Both the position numbers and the translations under genes were made by a program. DNA of 64,000 nucleotides from Gnetum montanum. Taxonomy: Eukaryota > Streptophyta > Gnetopsida > Gnetales > Gnetaceae. Of this stretch, positions 22,680 through 34,856 are shown piece after piece. Numbering within the stretch: the first letter of the stretch is position 1; each line of letters opens with the position of its first letter. Under the pieces are notes generated by a model. That model ran no database searches and was not told the origin of the DNA. It saw only the letters and a program-made list of their open reading frames with translations. Location: assembly GCA_015680685.1 (NCBI GenBank), contig MNCI01014668.1, forward strand, positions 61,288 through 125,287, given 5' to 3'.

Positions 22680-23460
22680 TAATGTAAAATATTGTGATGA
22701 TAAAACAAAACATAGTAGAACAGGGTCAAAAAAAGTAGAATAAGGTAAAATAACACTGAGTAAGATCATAACATGGTAAACTAAGGTCAAAGAAGATAGA
22801 TAAAGATGCAACAAGGTGGAACAATGGCCCAATGATGCCAAGTGATGCAAAGTAAGTGTCAAATGAGGTCAAATCAATGTAAATTACTGTTCAACAAGGT
22901 TGAATGAGGTCTTAATGATGCCAAATGACATATAGTGATGCCAAACAATGGTAAACATGAGGCTAACCAAGGTCAAGTGATGTCAAAATGAGGTAAAATA
23001 ATGTTAACAATAATGTAAGATGATGTTAAACAATACTAAATGATATCAAATAATACCAAATGGAGTCAAAATGGTACCAAATAATGTCAAATGATACCAA
23101 ATGATATCAAATGAAGATAAAATAATGCAAAAATGACATCAAATGGTGTCGAATGACACCAAATGATGCCAAAATGATACCAAATAATATTAACTAATAT
23201 CAAAATGATGTCATATGATATCAAATAATGCCAAACTAATGAAAAATGACATCAAATGGTGTCAAATGATATAAAATGATGGCAAAATGATACCAAATGA
23301 TGTCAAATTATATCGAATGATGGCAAAAGGATAAAAAATGATGTTGAATGACATAAATAATATTAAAATGATGTGAAATAATATTAAATAACACCAAATG
23401 ATTTCAAATGATGTAGAGAGGAGATCAAACAAGGTCAAACAAGGTTGAACATAATGTTAA
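22680..23460. repeat. Degenerate array of ~10-11 bp units (AAATGATRYC)
   Basis: Dozens of copies of a unit like AAATGATGTC, AAATGATACC or AAATAATGCC follow one another with spacing of 10-11 bases, most regular from about 22,980 to 23,400. The unit length is close to one turn of the DNA helix. No coding frame is consistent with it. It lies upstream (minus direction) of the pol remnant. Confidence 0.75.
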
Positions 23461-23739
23461 ATAATAATATTTAATTTTAGGTGCTTTTATGGTCAAAATA
23501 TGCAAAACCTAGTAAAAACAGGCTATGAATTGGTAAAATAAGAAAATATCTAGTAAAAAGGTCATAAATTGTTAAAACAAGTAAAAATCTAGTGAAAATA
23601 ACAAAAAATCTTGCCTAAAATGCTAGAATAACTAAAAATCCAATGATAGTTGTCAAAATAAGAAAACATTTTATGGAAACAAGCTGTAAAATTCTATAAT
23701 AATGTTTTTTATATTGTCAAAAAATTTTAAAAACGTATA

Positions 23740-24960
23740 ATATTATGTTCCTAGTGTGTTGGGACTATTCCCACATAATGTGAGCATCTTGGACTACATC
23801 CATAGGGTGTGAGACCTAAATATGCAACTTATGAAGTGTTTTGACTAAGTTTATGGCTTGCTTGGCTTGATTTAACTATATTTAGGTAGTGTAGGTGTAG
23901 TTTATGGATTTTTTAATGATTCCAAGTAGTTTATGATTAAGTTTGATCAAGCTTATGTCTTACCACTGCTCCACACACTACCCCACATCCTACCATAGGG
24001 TGTGGGACAAGTTCCCCCAATGTGTAAGGTCAAAATATAGTTTCAAAAGCTTGTGAAGGTCACTGTTTTACTCAATCTTCAATTCTATGCCTTTTTGAAC
24101 CCACCAGACAACATATGAGTAATTTGGAGCATGATGTTTATTATTAGTGTAGTGCTCACACACTACTCCACACATTGCCATAGTGTGTGTGATAGGTGCT
24201 GCAACATGTGGGACCTACCATTGCTAGCCTATGGAGATTTTAGCTCTATTATCTACTTCTTGAGGCTTCCATGATACCATATAGGCCATCTAAGATATAT
24301 CTATAGTTTTTTTCTTGTAATTTTGAGCAAGGTATGATCTACATGCATAAAGCTAAAAACTTAGTGAGGTTACACGCGCAACTCAACATGTTGTCATAAC
24401 ATGTGGGAGATAAATCCCTAGCATATGGTTACTCTTTCTTTAATTCCCATTCATTTTAAATGGATTTTTTTCATGTTGAAATTTTTGTGATAATTTTTTC
24501 TAGGTTTTTTTAGACCCACCAAGCAACGTATGGGTAAGTTTCACAAGGAAAACAATTGGTGTAGGCTTCACATACTACCCCACATGCTGTCATAACATCT
24601 AGAATAGGATTTCAAAACATGTGAACATTATAAAGTTATTTCTCAGTGTCTAGGGTTATTTGGTATTTTTGCCCAAGTCCTAGGGGGTCCACACATGGTC
24701 AAACTATCAACGTGTAAGGCTAGGAAGCCAAAATTTCAAGCAAATCTCAACATGTAAGATATATTTCCTTGGTTATTTCCAAACCATAGCATGTGGATGG
24801 TTTTTCTTAGCTTAAATAGGGTTTTTAGGTAGCATGTAGGCATCTCAAGAGGATTTTTGACATCAAAACCCAACATGTGAGCTTATTTTCTTACCTAATT
24901 TCATTAGAGCAAGGTTTAGGAGTTGGATTTTGTGGTTAAAACCTAAATACCCAACACTTC
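23740..24960. repeat. Degenerate repeats around CCACATG/CATGTGG
   Basis: Blocks such as CACTACCCCACATGCTGTCA and ACATGTGGGA recur at roughly 200-bp intervals (about 23,760, 23,970, 24,160, 24,390, 24,570), and an ACCCACCA.GCAAC.TATG.GTAA block recurs at about 24,100 and 24,515. It looks like an old, diverged tandem array with units of 200-400 bp, perhaps within a retrotransposon interior. Confidence 0.5.
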
Positions 24961-26710
24961 ATAGCAAATTTTTGCATTTTTCCATCCCTATTCACAACAT
25001 GATTATAGCAAAGCTATGAATTTGGAATGAGGATCTATCTCTAAACCTCCTAGTTTCAACATTAGGCAAAGCTAGGAACCTCTTCTTGATGGTAATTTTT
25101 TATCATTATACATGTTGAAGGAGAACAATAGGCTACCAAAAATCATGTTGAAGGATCTCTTAATCTTGGCAACAACTTCTTAGACATGATAGAAGCCATC
25201 GTGTGTGATGAGGCTATAAGGAAAGATATATTCAATTTTTCTTCTTCCTTGTTGGATGATCCACATGTGATCCATCAAGATGCTCCTATTTAATTACAAA
25301 CTCATATTCCTTCATGAAGTATTTTCTCTTCATAACAATCGAGGTACAGCATGCATCAAAATTCCTCCACGCATCCACTGATCAATCTATGACTAGCTGC
25401 TAGGTAGAAGAAGAGTAAAGAATTAATCCAAGCACTAAGTTACTATTGAAAAACATCACAATATGGTGAAGACTAAACTAAGGTATGAGCCTTAAGATAT
25501 GATCCTAGCTAGAAATCATAGATTTTGATAGAATGTTCTATCTAAGAAAGTTATAAAGAAGTCAAGCATGGACGTGATGGTTGCTAGAACAACTACAACA
25601 TATTACACCATTGGTACTGGTACCTTTGATAATCACTCCAAAGATGTATATTGAAGACCTATAGGTTGAGTTATTTCAAGCACACCAAGTTGATCAAGAA
25701 TCCTTGTTTGTGAAGAATGGATTAGAGCAGAAAATCAAAATGTTAAAACATCAACCCCAAGAATGGGAGAGGATGAGCTAAAAGAAAGATAACCAAGTAC
25801 TCTCTCTTTTTTAGTAGGTACGATGACTAGAGAACAAGAGTCAAATCATGGTTCAATTTTAGAACAAATACCTTTGTATAAAGAAGGAGCACTAGAACCT
25901 ATAGCAAGATTTTGCATAGAATACTACCAAGGAAACTAATGAACTTATAAATATCCATTTCATCAAGTAGGTAACTTGAGATGTCGTGGTACATAGAATG
26001 CACAACTTTGTAGCTCTTTTCAATGAACAAGTAACTAGGGATGGATGAGAGGTAAAGGAGAAATTTGTTACCTTGCATTCTAAACTCTATTAAATGGCTA
26101 TAAGTGAGCCAACCCTATAAGATAAGATGGACTATTGAAAAACATGTACATCCTCTAGTAGGAAGCAGCTGTTAGAATCCTTAAGAGGAGACTCAAGGAG
26201 GCAAAACAGGATGTACAGGCAAAAAAAGAAGCTATTTTCATGTGATTTAGACTTCTACAAGTTAATCATGCATAAAGCTAGAGGAGAAAATTCATCAAGA
26301 TGCAATCAAGTTGGACATAGCCCAATGTAAGCTATCATAGGTAAGGAGAAGTCATGAGCAATTCTAGGTAGATGCTAAGAAATGACATCAAGCATTCATG
26401 CAAGGGTAGGAATTGACGCATGAAAAAATTAATAGCTCCAAGTAAGGGTAACAAATATTGAGATCCAACTTCAAATATTTCACATGTCCACACCCAGCTC
26501 TTTAGGCTTCTATCCATATCAAGAAGGGACACTAGTGAACTTTTTTTCTTAGCCATCACCCCCTAGTACTTTTCAATGAGGTAGCTTATATTATATTATA
26601 GTCATGATCTGTATATATGTATAATTATATTCCTTGCATTAATCATGTTATGTATTTCGTACCAATTTTATATCTCGTTTGTCAAAGCTATGAGAGTAGC
26701 TTTACTTGGT
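24961..26710 (+). pseudogene. Degenerate coding-like sequence before LTR E, possibly coiled coil
   Basis: The plus strand from about 25,100 to 26,560 is richer in purines and can be read in short pieces rich in Lys, Glu, Gln and Leu, but is broken by many stops. It ends shortly before a polypurine tract and LTR, so it is probably the 3' coding part of element E. No domain was recognised. Confidence 0.3.
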
Positions 26711-26980
26711 CATGGGGGAATGCTAAGTCATTCAAACTTGGAAAGTATCACAGCCTATGTTTTTAATTTTCACATTAATGGTTGAGGTTTTTATCTCTAG
26801 GTTTGAATTCTATTCTTCCTCCTCATACTTCTAAGTATTTTTCATGTTTTAAACTTCTTAGGATGTCTCCAACTTCATTTGGATACCCTAGGAACATTGC
26901 GACATGTTTCTTGTTATTCCAACTCCTATCTAGACTTAGTGAGCAAAGTGTGCTAAGAGGAAATGAAATAACTACCTTGC

Positions 26981-27836
26981 TGATGAGTGGCGAGGTGCCC
27001 CTACACTCAACCATACGAATACAAGCATTTCACGCACGATCCGGTTGAACTCTGCAAACAGGCTAGCTGTGGTATCTAGACAGTTATCCTTAGGTCGTAG
27101 TTCATTATCTTCCCATCTAGACTAGTGTTAACTTTGTCACGAATGGTTTAGTCTAGAGTGAGGTGTATGATGTGTTTCTATGCTAATGCTACTTCTGAAG
27201 GCAATGGAAGATAATATTAACTAAGCTAAGAGAGAGAGGGTGAGAGAGAATCTAAGCTAGCCTAAGTGCAATGAGCATTCGTTCCTCAATCATCCGTACA
27301 CATCTTGGACTTTGCATACGACCACCACTGGGATTACCAAGCGCAGATCCTAGGTACGCCACTAGGTTACCAACTAGTCACACTTAAATGCTCGTAATCA
27401 AGTCATACTCATTCCACGTTAATAAGAGTTTAGGGTAAGAAGATATTAACTAAGAAAGTAGTAAATAACAATTAAATAAATAATTAAGCTAAGTGAATGC
27501 TGCAATGATGAAGTAATCTCGATCTTTATTTCTGATCATGTGCGTGTCCAAGTACGTCACACTCAAATAAGGATGTCGTACAATTAAAATCATCACACTG
27601 CGAGCATACACTGGGAGAGAAGGGTTGAGAGAAGAACTACTTAAAACTTAACACTTAAACTAAGAACTAAAAAACTACTTATTGAATCTGTCTACCTCTT
27701 ATTTATACATGAGTAGACATGCAATATCGCATACGCGATATCGTAGCCTACGTGATATCGCGTACGTGATATCGCAGCCTACGCTATATCGCAGCTAGGC
27801 TATGATATCGCAGTTAACTAAAATGGTGATTCATCA
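26981..27836 (-). repeat. 3' LTR of element B
   Basis: It starts TGATGAGTGGCGAGG and ends GATTCATCA on the plus strand, 856 bp. The U3 palindrome array at 27,720-27,815 and TATTTATA at 27,700-27,707 are at the right end, as expected for minus orientation. It is 78 bp longer than the partner LTR, mostly through extra palindromes. Confidence 0.9.
27700..27815 (-). promoter_or_regulatory. U3 palindrome array and TATA box, element B 3' LTR
   Basis: Six ten-base units (for example GCGATATCGT and two GTGATATCGC) precede TATAAATA on the minus strand. The partner LTR at 34,857-35,634 retains only one unit at about 35,600. Confidence 0.75.
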
Positions 27837-27845
27837 TACCCCCAC
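27837..27845 (-). promoter_or_regulatory. Polypurine tract of element B
   Basis: TACCCCCAC on plus, GTGGGGGTA on minus, immediately adjoins the 3' LTR start. The core is identical to elements A and C. Confidence 0.8.
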
Positions 27846-28016
27846 AACTAAATGAAAACTCATCCTCGAGTTACAGTGAGAACAAGCTCCATTGATTACA
27901 CAGTGGATAGGTACGGGATTATTGGATGGTGAAAATGGGTTTATGCCACAGTGTGGAATTAAAAAAAATTGAGACACAACACAAAGAATGCACTATAGCT
28001 ACAAAATTGGTGGAAC

Positions 28017-30777
28017 TCATGTAGTTCCTAGTGGCGATGGCTCCTCCATAGGTGCTTCCCCTTGTCTTGTGCTCCAGGTCTTGGGAGCTGATGGCATTGA
28101 AGTATGACCTGGAGTTTCTCCTCTTTGGTCCAGGGATCCTATGCCGTCCATGCTAATGTTTTGATGTTTGATGAAGTCGGCACTTCCCATGGGTAGTGTA
28201 GTTGTAGAAACATTTGATTTGCCTTGACATACCAAGCCGAAAATACCCATCGTTCCTCCTCGTAGGATCTGGCTTTGTCTTTGTGTTCTTGAAAATCCAC
28301 AAGTCATTGAGCCAAATTTGTTGCGACACCTTTTTATCCTTGGTAGCTTTCCTTCACCACCTCAAGTTTAGAATTTGCAATCTCCAGTTTTTGCAATATC
28401 TTCTTGCATTCTACAAATTCTATTTCATATTTGATGTAGGTGGTAGCTACCTGTTGCTTGAGCTTTGTTCTTGGGTGCCCTACTGTTAACATGAGAAGGT
28501 TGGCATACCACAGGTTTGCCAACTCCATGTATTCTATCAGATCTTGGATCTGCAAGTCCCGGTTCTTAACTTCCACCTAGTGGGCAAATGAATATGTGTC
28601 CAATATGGCCCGCTAGTTAGTCTGTTGAGCACTGATAGCGTTGATGTGAGCCTTGGCCATATGGATCTCCTTTTCAAGGATCTATTTGTACATCCCCACC
28701 TAGTCTCAAAAGTGCTCCTTTAGCTTTTCATGTCATTTAGCCTCATTTTGCCACACACTTATTTTGATAGCTGTCTTTTGGTGAATGGCGTGTACCTCCT
28801 CCATTGAGAGGGTTTGATTCTCCCTAGCTAAACGGCTCATGTCTTGGTTGACTTGGCTGAATTGTTCTCACAACTGATGTAAATGTTCTTCGAGAACATT
28901 CTTTTGCTTCTCCACAGAGTTCAACCGAAGCTTGTCAGCAACAAGCTGCTTATTTTCCTCTTGTACAGCCTTGAGTGCCTTGATATGCGCATAAGTTTGC
29001 ACCTGTGCTATAGAGGCATCCCAAACAGCCTTCTCTTTTTCTTCTACCACCTTCTTCTTCTCCATTATTAGTTTGGTTAGTTGCTCAATTTTGAAATTAT
29101 CTAGCTGGTTGACGGGAACAAATTATAAAGGGTCCCGTTGTGCTGCTTGTAGGGCCACAAGCTTTTCTTGTAATTTTTACACCTCTACTTCAGCATGCTC
29201 AACCCTCACCTCTATCAAGACCAACTTCCCTTTAGTGGAAATGACATCTGATTGAATTGTTGTAACATCTTAAGGGATGTCAAACAAAAACATCATTACT
29301 TGTCCTATTTGTAGCAATCGATCAAGCACATCCTCATGTTCCGTAGGAGTCATTGAGGTTCTGGCCAAAGTCTGAGCATCCTGTGCTCCCGTGAGATTTG
29401 CCGGTGGTACAACAGGTACATTGAACAATTCTTTAATGTGGTCTATGACCACTTTTGTGGCTCCCGCTGCATCCTAGTTTTGCATGACCACTACCATGGC
29501 CCCTTCACCAGTTTCTAATTGCACTTGGAAAGATGCAGCGTTTCCCAAGATCTATTGCGACCAAGTACTTTCACCCCTTGCATGGATGGACACTTCACCC
29601 CTTGCATGATCCAAAGAAATTGTGGGCTATATGGCATTGTCAATGACATGAAAGAAATTTGCATCATCACAACTTCCCCAACTAACCATCTCAGCGATGG
29701 CCCTGAGGTGGCTAATCGACAGTTTGTAATCTTACGGCGGTGATGGTTGATCCTGGCCTATGCTAGGCCCTACTTCCTATTGTTGGCTGGGTCCTATACT
29801 TGAAAGTTGGCTAGGTCCTGCAAGTTGAGTTGTAGTTGGTCCAGCCATCTGTTCCTTTTCTTATTCTGGTCCCAGCATCTCACCAATGATTTTCCTTGTG
29901 GCTGGTGGCTTTAACAATTCAGCATATGAAGCATTTTGGACTTTTTATACCAGCATGTTAGCATAGCTTCTTGATAAGGCAAGGGAAGGGCAACACCATC
30001 TTCCCTATCTTCTATTCATTGAAATACCTCAAGATCTACGTAAAGTATAGATGAGGCAGGTTAGCATTAACCTTTCCCATTAGCACTGCACATCCTCTTA
30101 CCACATATGTTGAAATTCTTTTTAAGCCCTTTGTGGGGAAGAGGTGATAAGTTCCTATTTTAAAATAAATCCTTTCTTCCATCGTCAACTCCCCAAACAT
30201 TTTTTCTTCCTTGCCATATGCCCTTTCCAACTAAACTTGTCACACATCAAGGTCTAAACGGGTAGACAACTGAGCAACCTTGGACCCTGTATTCGAAAGG
30301 TTTAATACTTCTAAAATGGCCTGCACAAAGAAATTAACTGTCACACCATAAATGTTAACGGTGATGCCTTGTTCTCTGTTGTGCCAGAATTTGTACATTT
30401 CCCCTAGGTACCAAGCACCACTTTCAGAGAGGATGGACCATAAGGGAGACCCATTGAGGTGGTCCCTAATAGCCTCAGGAGTGAACTCTGTGAAGATTTA
30501 AAATTTAATTCCACAATCACCGCAATGAATGTGGACCTTTCGTGGATAGCCTGAACACAATCCTAGGGCAACGTGAGATGTTGTCCCTATTTAGGCACTG
30601 CAGTAGCTCCTCCTTCTGCCTGCAAGGACTGAATAGTAGCAGGGTCCTCTTGATGAATGCTAAATGATTATTCCTCCTGCTTTACATGTTTTCTGGTAGG
30701 GACTTGTTCTTTGCCTCTCTGGGTCATTTACTTCCACCTTGAGCAAGACCTTCCTATTATCCACGTTTTGGGGCCAT
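28017..30777 (-). pseudogene. Extra open reading frame of element B (unknown N-domain plus coiled coil), broken
   Basis: By comparison with element C the frame starts at ATG 30,777-30,775 (MAPKR) and ends at the TGA 28,019-28,017. Both have the same final motif of acidic/Pro residues and GTT before the stop. The N-terminal third (about 30,500-30,030) has SGAWYLGEMYKFWH and ERIYFKIGTYHLFPTKGL, shared with C. The middle (about 29,065-28,334) is charged and heptad-like, for example MEKKKVVEEKEKAVWDASIA, so coiled coil is likely. Several frameshifts and stops break it. Extra frames of this kind are known from plant Ty3/gypsy elements, some with plant-mobile-domain-like regions. I cannot assign a function. 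Confidence 0.65.
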
Positions 30778-32786
30778 CTGCAATCACACAGGGCCAAGCA
30801 TTAGTATCGTTGTTTCTAAGGTTAAGTTATACCTTACTTCTTGCCTTTATTAATTAATTTATTTTATCTCTGTGTGATGTTTCCTAAAAGATTACAATAA
30901 TGAGTCCTTTTTTACTTAGGTGGTTTCCAATTTTAGTTTCCTGATGTACCTAAAGGGGTGAAATTATTCTCGGCACAATTATCCTTAATACTATAACTAA
31001 TTACCCTTGATAATGTCCTTTGGGCGATGAAAAATTCCAAAAAAAATTATGTGCTATTCAGCATGTGTCCCTCCCCCATGACTAAGTTGAACACTTCAGG
31101 TTCAAGTAGGTTCAGACGGAATAAAAATCGAAGTACCAGCGAGCGAGATATAGGTAGAAAAGTAAGGGTCTCACAATCGCAAGTCGTAGAGAAAAATTCA
31201 AAACATTCCCTCACGTGAATTATGGAAAATGATGTTAAGTGTTGCGATGGGAGTCACCTAGTTATAGTTTGACAGGACGCAATATTGCATACAATACATC
31301 GCATACGTGATATCTCGACTCTAGTGATATTGGGCACAATGAAAGATACCGAATTTTTTAAGATATTTTTATATTTTTTGAAATTGACATTGTAAACTTA
31401 GAAAATTGGGCTATTGTTAAGAGGTTCTTAGGTAATTCAATTAGTTCGAAAGGCACACATACTTATGATGGTGTGGAATTTATCAATAAGGACCTCAAAT
31501 GGGAGAAAAAGGCTCTGTGATGTTTCATAGTAACATTGAATCGGAGGGATAGTAATAAGGGAAAGAAGATTGTTGGAAATATGCTAAGGGTAATAGATGG
31601 TGTGTGTGAGTTGTGTCATGAGTGAAAATTACAAAAATTATGCAAGTGGGTCCTCCCCAAAGTGGGTTCCAACCTATAATACCCATGCGTAACCATACTT
31701 AAAAGTGTCCGTGGGCACTTGAAGGGTTAAATGTAATCCATACTAGTTCCACAAAGCACACACATGTAAATATCACCAGAATGAGGTAAGAATTCTATGT
31801 TACACATGACATGAGCTACAATTGCATGAACAGTGAGATAAGATGAACTATAGAAGGGATTGTAGAGATTGGGACATGAGGTAACTGACCCAGGGCATAG
31901 TGAATCCTATGTGTAAATCATGATTAATGTGTCATTAACCTATCATTCCAAGATCAGGACCAAGTCCATTCCTCTGATCAGTGACACCACATTGTTTCAT
32001 CCCATGATGAGCGACCATGAGAGTACTAGAGCAACAAGGCGTATGATCACTTGGCATTTGGTTCAATGGAGGAGTGATTTTTGCTTTGTGGCATTTCCTT
32101 TTTCTGCTTTTCTTTTCTTTTTCTTTTCTTCTCTTTCTTCTTTTTTTTTTCCTTTTTTTGACTACTAAATCTAGAGAAGCTGCCAACCTTCAGGCATGGA
32201 TGCATGTCTTTCCAGTGAGATCCCCTAGAACAGCATTCGATTTTTTGGTGCCTTTTGATTACTCTTACTCCCATTTTGCGTTAGATCTACAAGGATCTTA
32301 GTACAACCATGTTGCATGATAACCCCCACAGACGTCACCAAAGAGAATCTGCAAGTCTCCTTGATGTCACATCCTAATCATTCCCTCTTGATCCATCCTT
32401 CTTCATTCCGAGTACAATGAACACAAAATTAATTTTAAGTTTTAAAAATGTCAAGAATATCACTGTACTTTCGATCAGAACCTCTTATTTGTAGAATGGA
32501 TGAGTGGGTGTAATGGGCTCACTATCCAAATAATTGATCGTTCAAGACTCGATAACATAGAACACACCTCAACCAATGATCCACATGAGTGTTTTATTCA
32601 TAGATGAGATTACTTACAAAAAAAAAAAAAAGACAAAAAGATAAAACAAGAAATTGAAAAATGAAAAACTGGAAAACAAAAAGTTGTAAACTTAAAGAAA
32701 ATGAAAAGTAGTTATTAATCCTACTTGTTATTAGAATGGGGGGTATCCCCCATAACTAAGAGTTTTAGCATATCAAGGATTAATAG
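30778..32786 (-). other. Non-coding spacer of element B between gag and extra frame
   Basis: No protein motif was seen on either strand. The matching region in element C (49,516-50,925) is recognisably related: both contain CGTTAGATCTA.AAGGAT and CTTGATGTCACA...TCATTCC blocks. A pyrimidine-rich run lies at 32,095-32,160. A U3-like module is embedded at about 31,220-31,335. Confidence 0.6.
31220..31335 (-). promoter_or_regulatory. U3-like palindrome cluster and TATA-like box inside element B
   Basis: On the minus strand, decayed GATATC-type units at about 31,265-31,335 (including GTGATATCTC on plus) are followed by CTATAACTAGGTGACTCC. This resembles the TATA and downstream region of the element A 3' LTR (CTATAACTAAGAGGTGGCAC). 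It lies about 450 bases upstream of the extra frame's ATG and could be an internal promoter or an LTR fragment. Confidence 0.45.
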
Positions 32787-34715
32787 TTAAAAGATGAGGA
32801 TCCTTGCATGTTGGAAATATTGGAACTTGGTCATACTTACCCCATTGGGGTTCACACACTTGATTATAGTAAGCATAGTGGGGCAATTTGTAAGATGTGG
32901 TTCTTGGATAAAGCGTTGACCCACTATGATGTTTGTGACCGTAAGATGGTATGCAAAGATTGGGATGTTTCCTTCCATGCCTGTGTTCATTGGGCCATTT
33001 GATTGTTGGAGTGTTAATTGGTGGCCCTGATGAAGTGACATGAGGCGTTAGATTCGAAGAGAAGGGTGCACCATAGTGTTGGACTTGTGCTAAGTTGGAG
33101 AATGTAGTGGCCTTGGAATTGTGTTGTCCCTTCCTAAGGTCATTTCTAAAGAAGGGACGCCTTCGATGTTGTTGAGGTCTATCACTGTCATTGGCAATCG
33201 TAGCACAAGTAACGTTTGGGGGTTGTTGCTATGGTGCAGAAACCTTAGGAACAGTTGGTGGCAATGTAGAAGGAGGGAAAGGATGAGAATGTTGAAAATT
33301 AGGAGACATGTAAGGTGCACAACGTGGTGGTTGTGTTGAGGACATTGGCTAATAGAATTAAGGAGAATGATAATGTGATGAGATAGAGTATGTTGACCCA
33401 ATTGGGGAAACAGGATGTTGAACTAGATAAGCATTTGGATTCGGATGATATGAAGGGTATCTCCAGTTTAGGGGTGGTTTCCCCCACGACTAGAATTGTT
33501 GCCACTGTGATCGAACATAGTATCTCTATACGAACTCTGGATGTAACATGTTTCCCCAATGCTCATATAAATGTAACAAGATTGGGCATTGGCCCTTGGG
33601 GTAATCGTACAGGCATATGTTGCATTCATATGTATGATTAGTTGTTGAGCTCTTATTTTCTTTATCCCTTCTTCCCGATTGTCTAATATTATTTTGTCCT
33701 ACTTCTCGGGTCATCAAAACTCTATCTCCAATAATATCGATATATTCTACACACTTTTTATGTGTCCATTCCAACATCTTATTGATCTTTGCTTCGACTT
33801 CTTCTAATGATTATTGTACTAGTAAAGATGGTTCTTCCTCCCTGAGATAGGTTGATTTCTCCTTTTTGTGATTATGTACCTCTGTTAAGTTGAGATTCTG
33901 GTCCCATTGATGTTTTCAACACTCTCCCATCTAGCCATTTCTCCTTCTTCTTTTGCTACCTGCTTAATAAGCTCTTGGACTTGATGGGTTCATAGTTCGT
34001 ATAGTTGACCTTGGGCATACATCCCTAGGATTTCTCTTGTTGCATCATGAAGCCCATCAATGATATGGTACATTAGCCCTTCCTCGGAAAACTCATGGCC
34101 TAGATAATTATTTAACAGTGCATAATATCTTTCTAAGGCCATGTACAAGAGCTCATGTTGTGCTTGTTTCCACTCTTGGATTTTTTTCCTTAAGGTTGAC
34201 ACTCTTGCGTAGGTTTGATATCTTTCATTAAAGAGTTCTACCATTTTTGGCCAACATCGTATTGCATTTGGTTTTAACAATCTATACCATACTTTTTCTT
34301 GGCCAATGAGTGTCATAGGAAAGAGCTTGAGTTTTTCCCAACCATTATCAATGTTGTTCCATGTACATGCATCATAGAAGGCTTGTAAATGTTGTTGCGG
34401 ATCTAAGTCATAGCCTCCTAAAAAATTGGAAAAGTTGTTTAAATCAAGCCTCGGTAGGTTGCTCTCTTTACGATGCCTACGAGAGATTCGAATAGCCTCT
34501 TGTATTTGTGTTAGGCTTGTAGTGGCCAGTAGGGGTCCATCGTCATCCAGTAAGTTATGCTTTCTTACATTGGGATGATGTTGCCTTCATTTATGTTTAT
34601 AAGAAACCCCCACTTCAGGATGCGTACTCCCATCTTCACTGTCATATAATTTGTTGGTTCTCCAATGAATTTCCTCACTAGGTGTGGCATTGTTATAGTC
34701 TTGTCGAAGAGGCAT
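32787..34715 (-). pseudogene. gag of element B (broken)
   Basis: Minus-strand frame from ATG 34,715-34,713 (MPLRQDYNNATPSEE), similar to the start of element C gag (EIHWRTNKLYDSED). The capsid domain is at about 34,470-33,990, with GGYDLDPQQHLQAFYDAC, FNERYQTYARVSTLRKKIQ and MYAQGQLYEL. The Cys/His motif CNICLYDYPKGQC is at about 33,630-33,590. The Pro/His-rich C-terminus runs to about 32,787. At least two frameshifts lie between capsid and C-terminus. No aspartic protease was found, unlike element A. It would form the particle shell of the retrotransposon; now inactive. Confidence 0.8.
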
Positions 34716-34837
34716 GATTGTGAAGTTGTGTGTAAATTCATATGTGACTTTTTGTAATTATTTATTCTTAAAAGATATATCATTAATTCCTATACAATGA
34801 CCTTGTATGATATAACTAATCTAGATAACTAGCACCG

Positions 34838-34855
34838 TCCCCGGCAACGGTGCCA
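34838..34855 (-). promoter_or_regulatory. Primer-binding site of element B (tRNA-Asp), best preserved
   Basis: The plus strand TCCCCGGCAACGGTGCCA is the 3' end of tRNA-Asp including CCA, with at most one difference from the common plant sequence. One base separates it from the LTR. The site fixes the primer for the whole superfamily. Confidence 0.9.
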
Positions 34856-34856
34856 A

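Noticed and set aside
22680-23460. CRISPR-like array
   Set aside because: Units are ~10 bp without unique spacers, in a plant nuclear sequence.
32074-32301. Phe/Leu-rich frame suggesting a membrane protein
   Set aside because: It is produced by a T-rich low-complexity run in the element B spacer.
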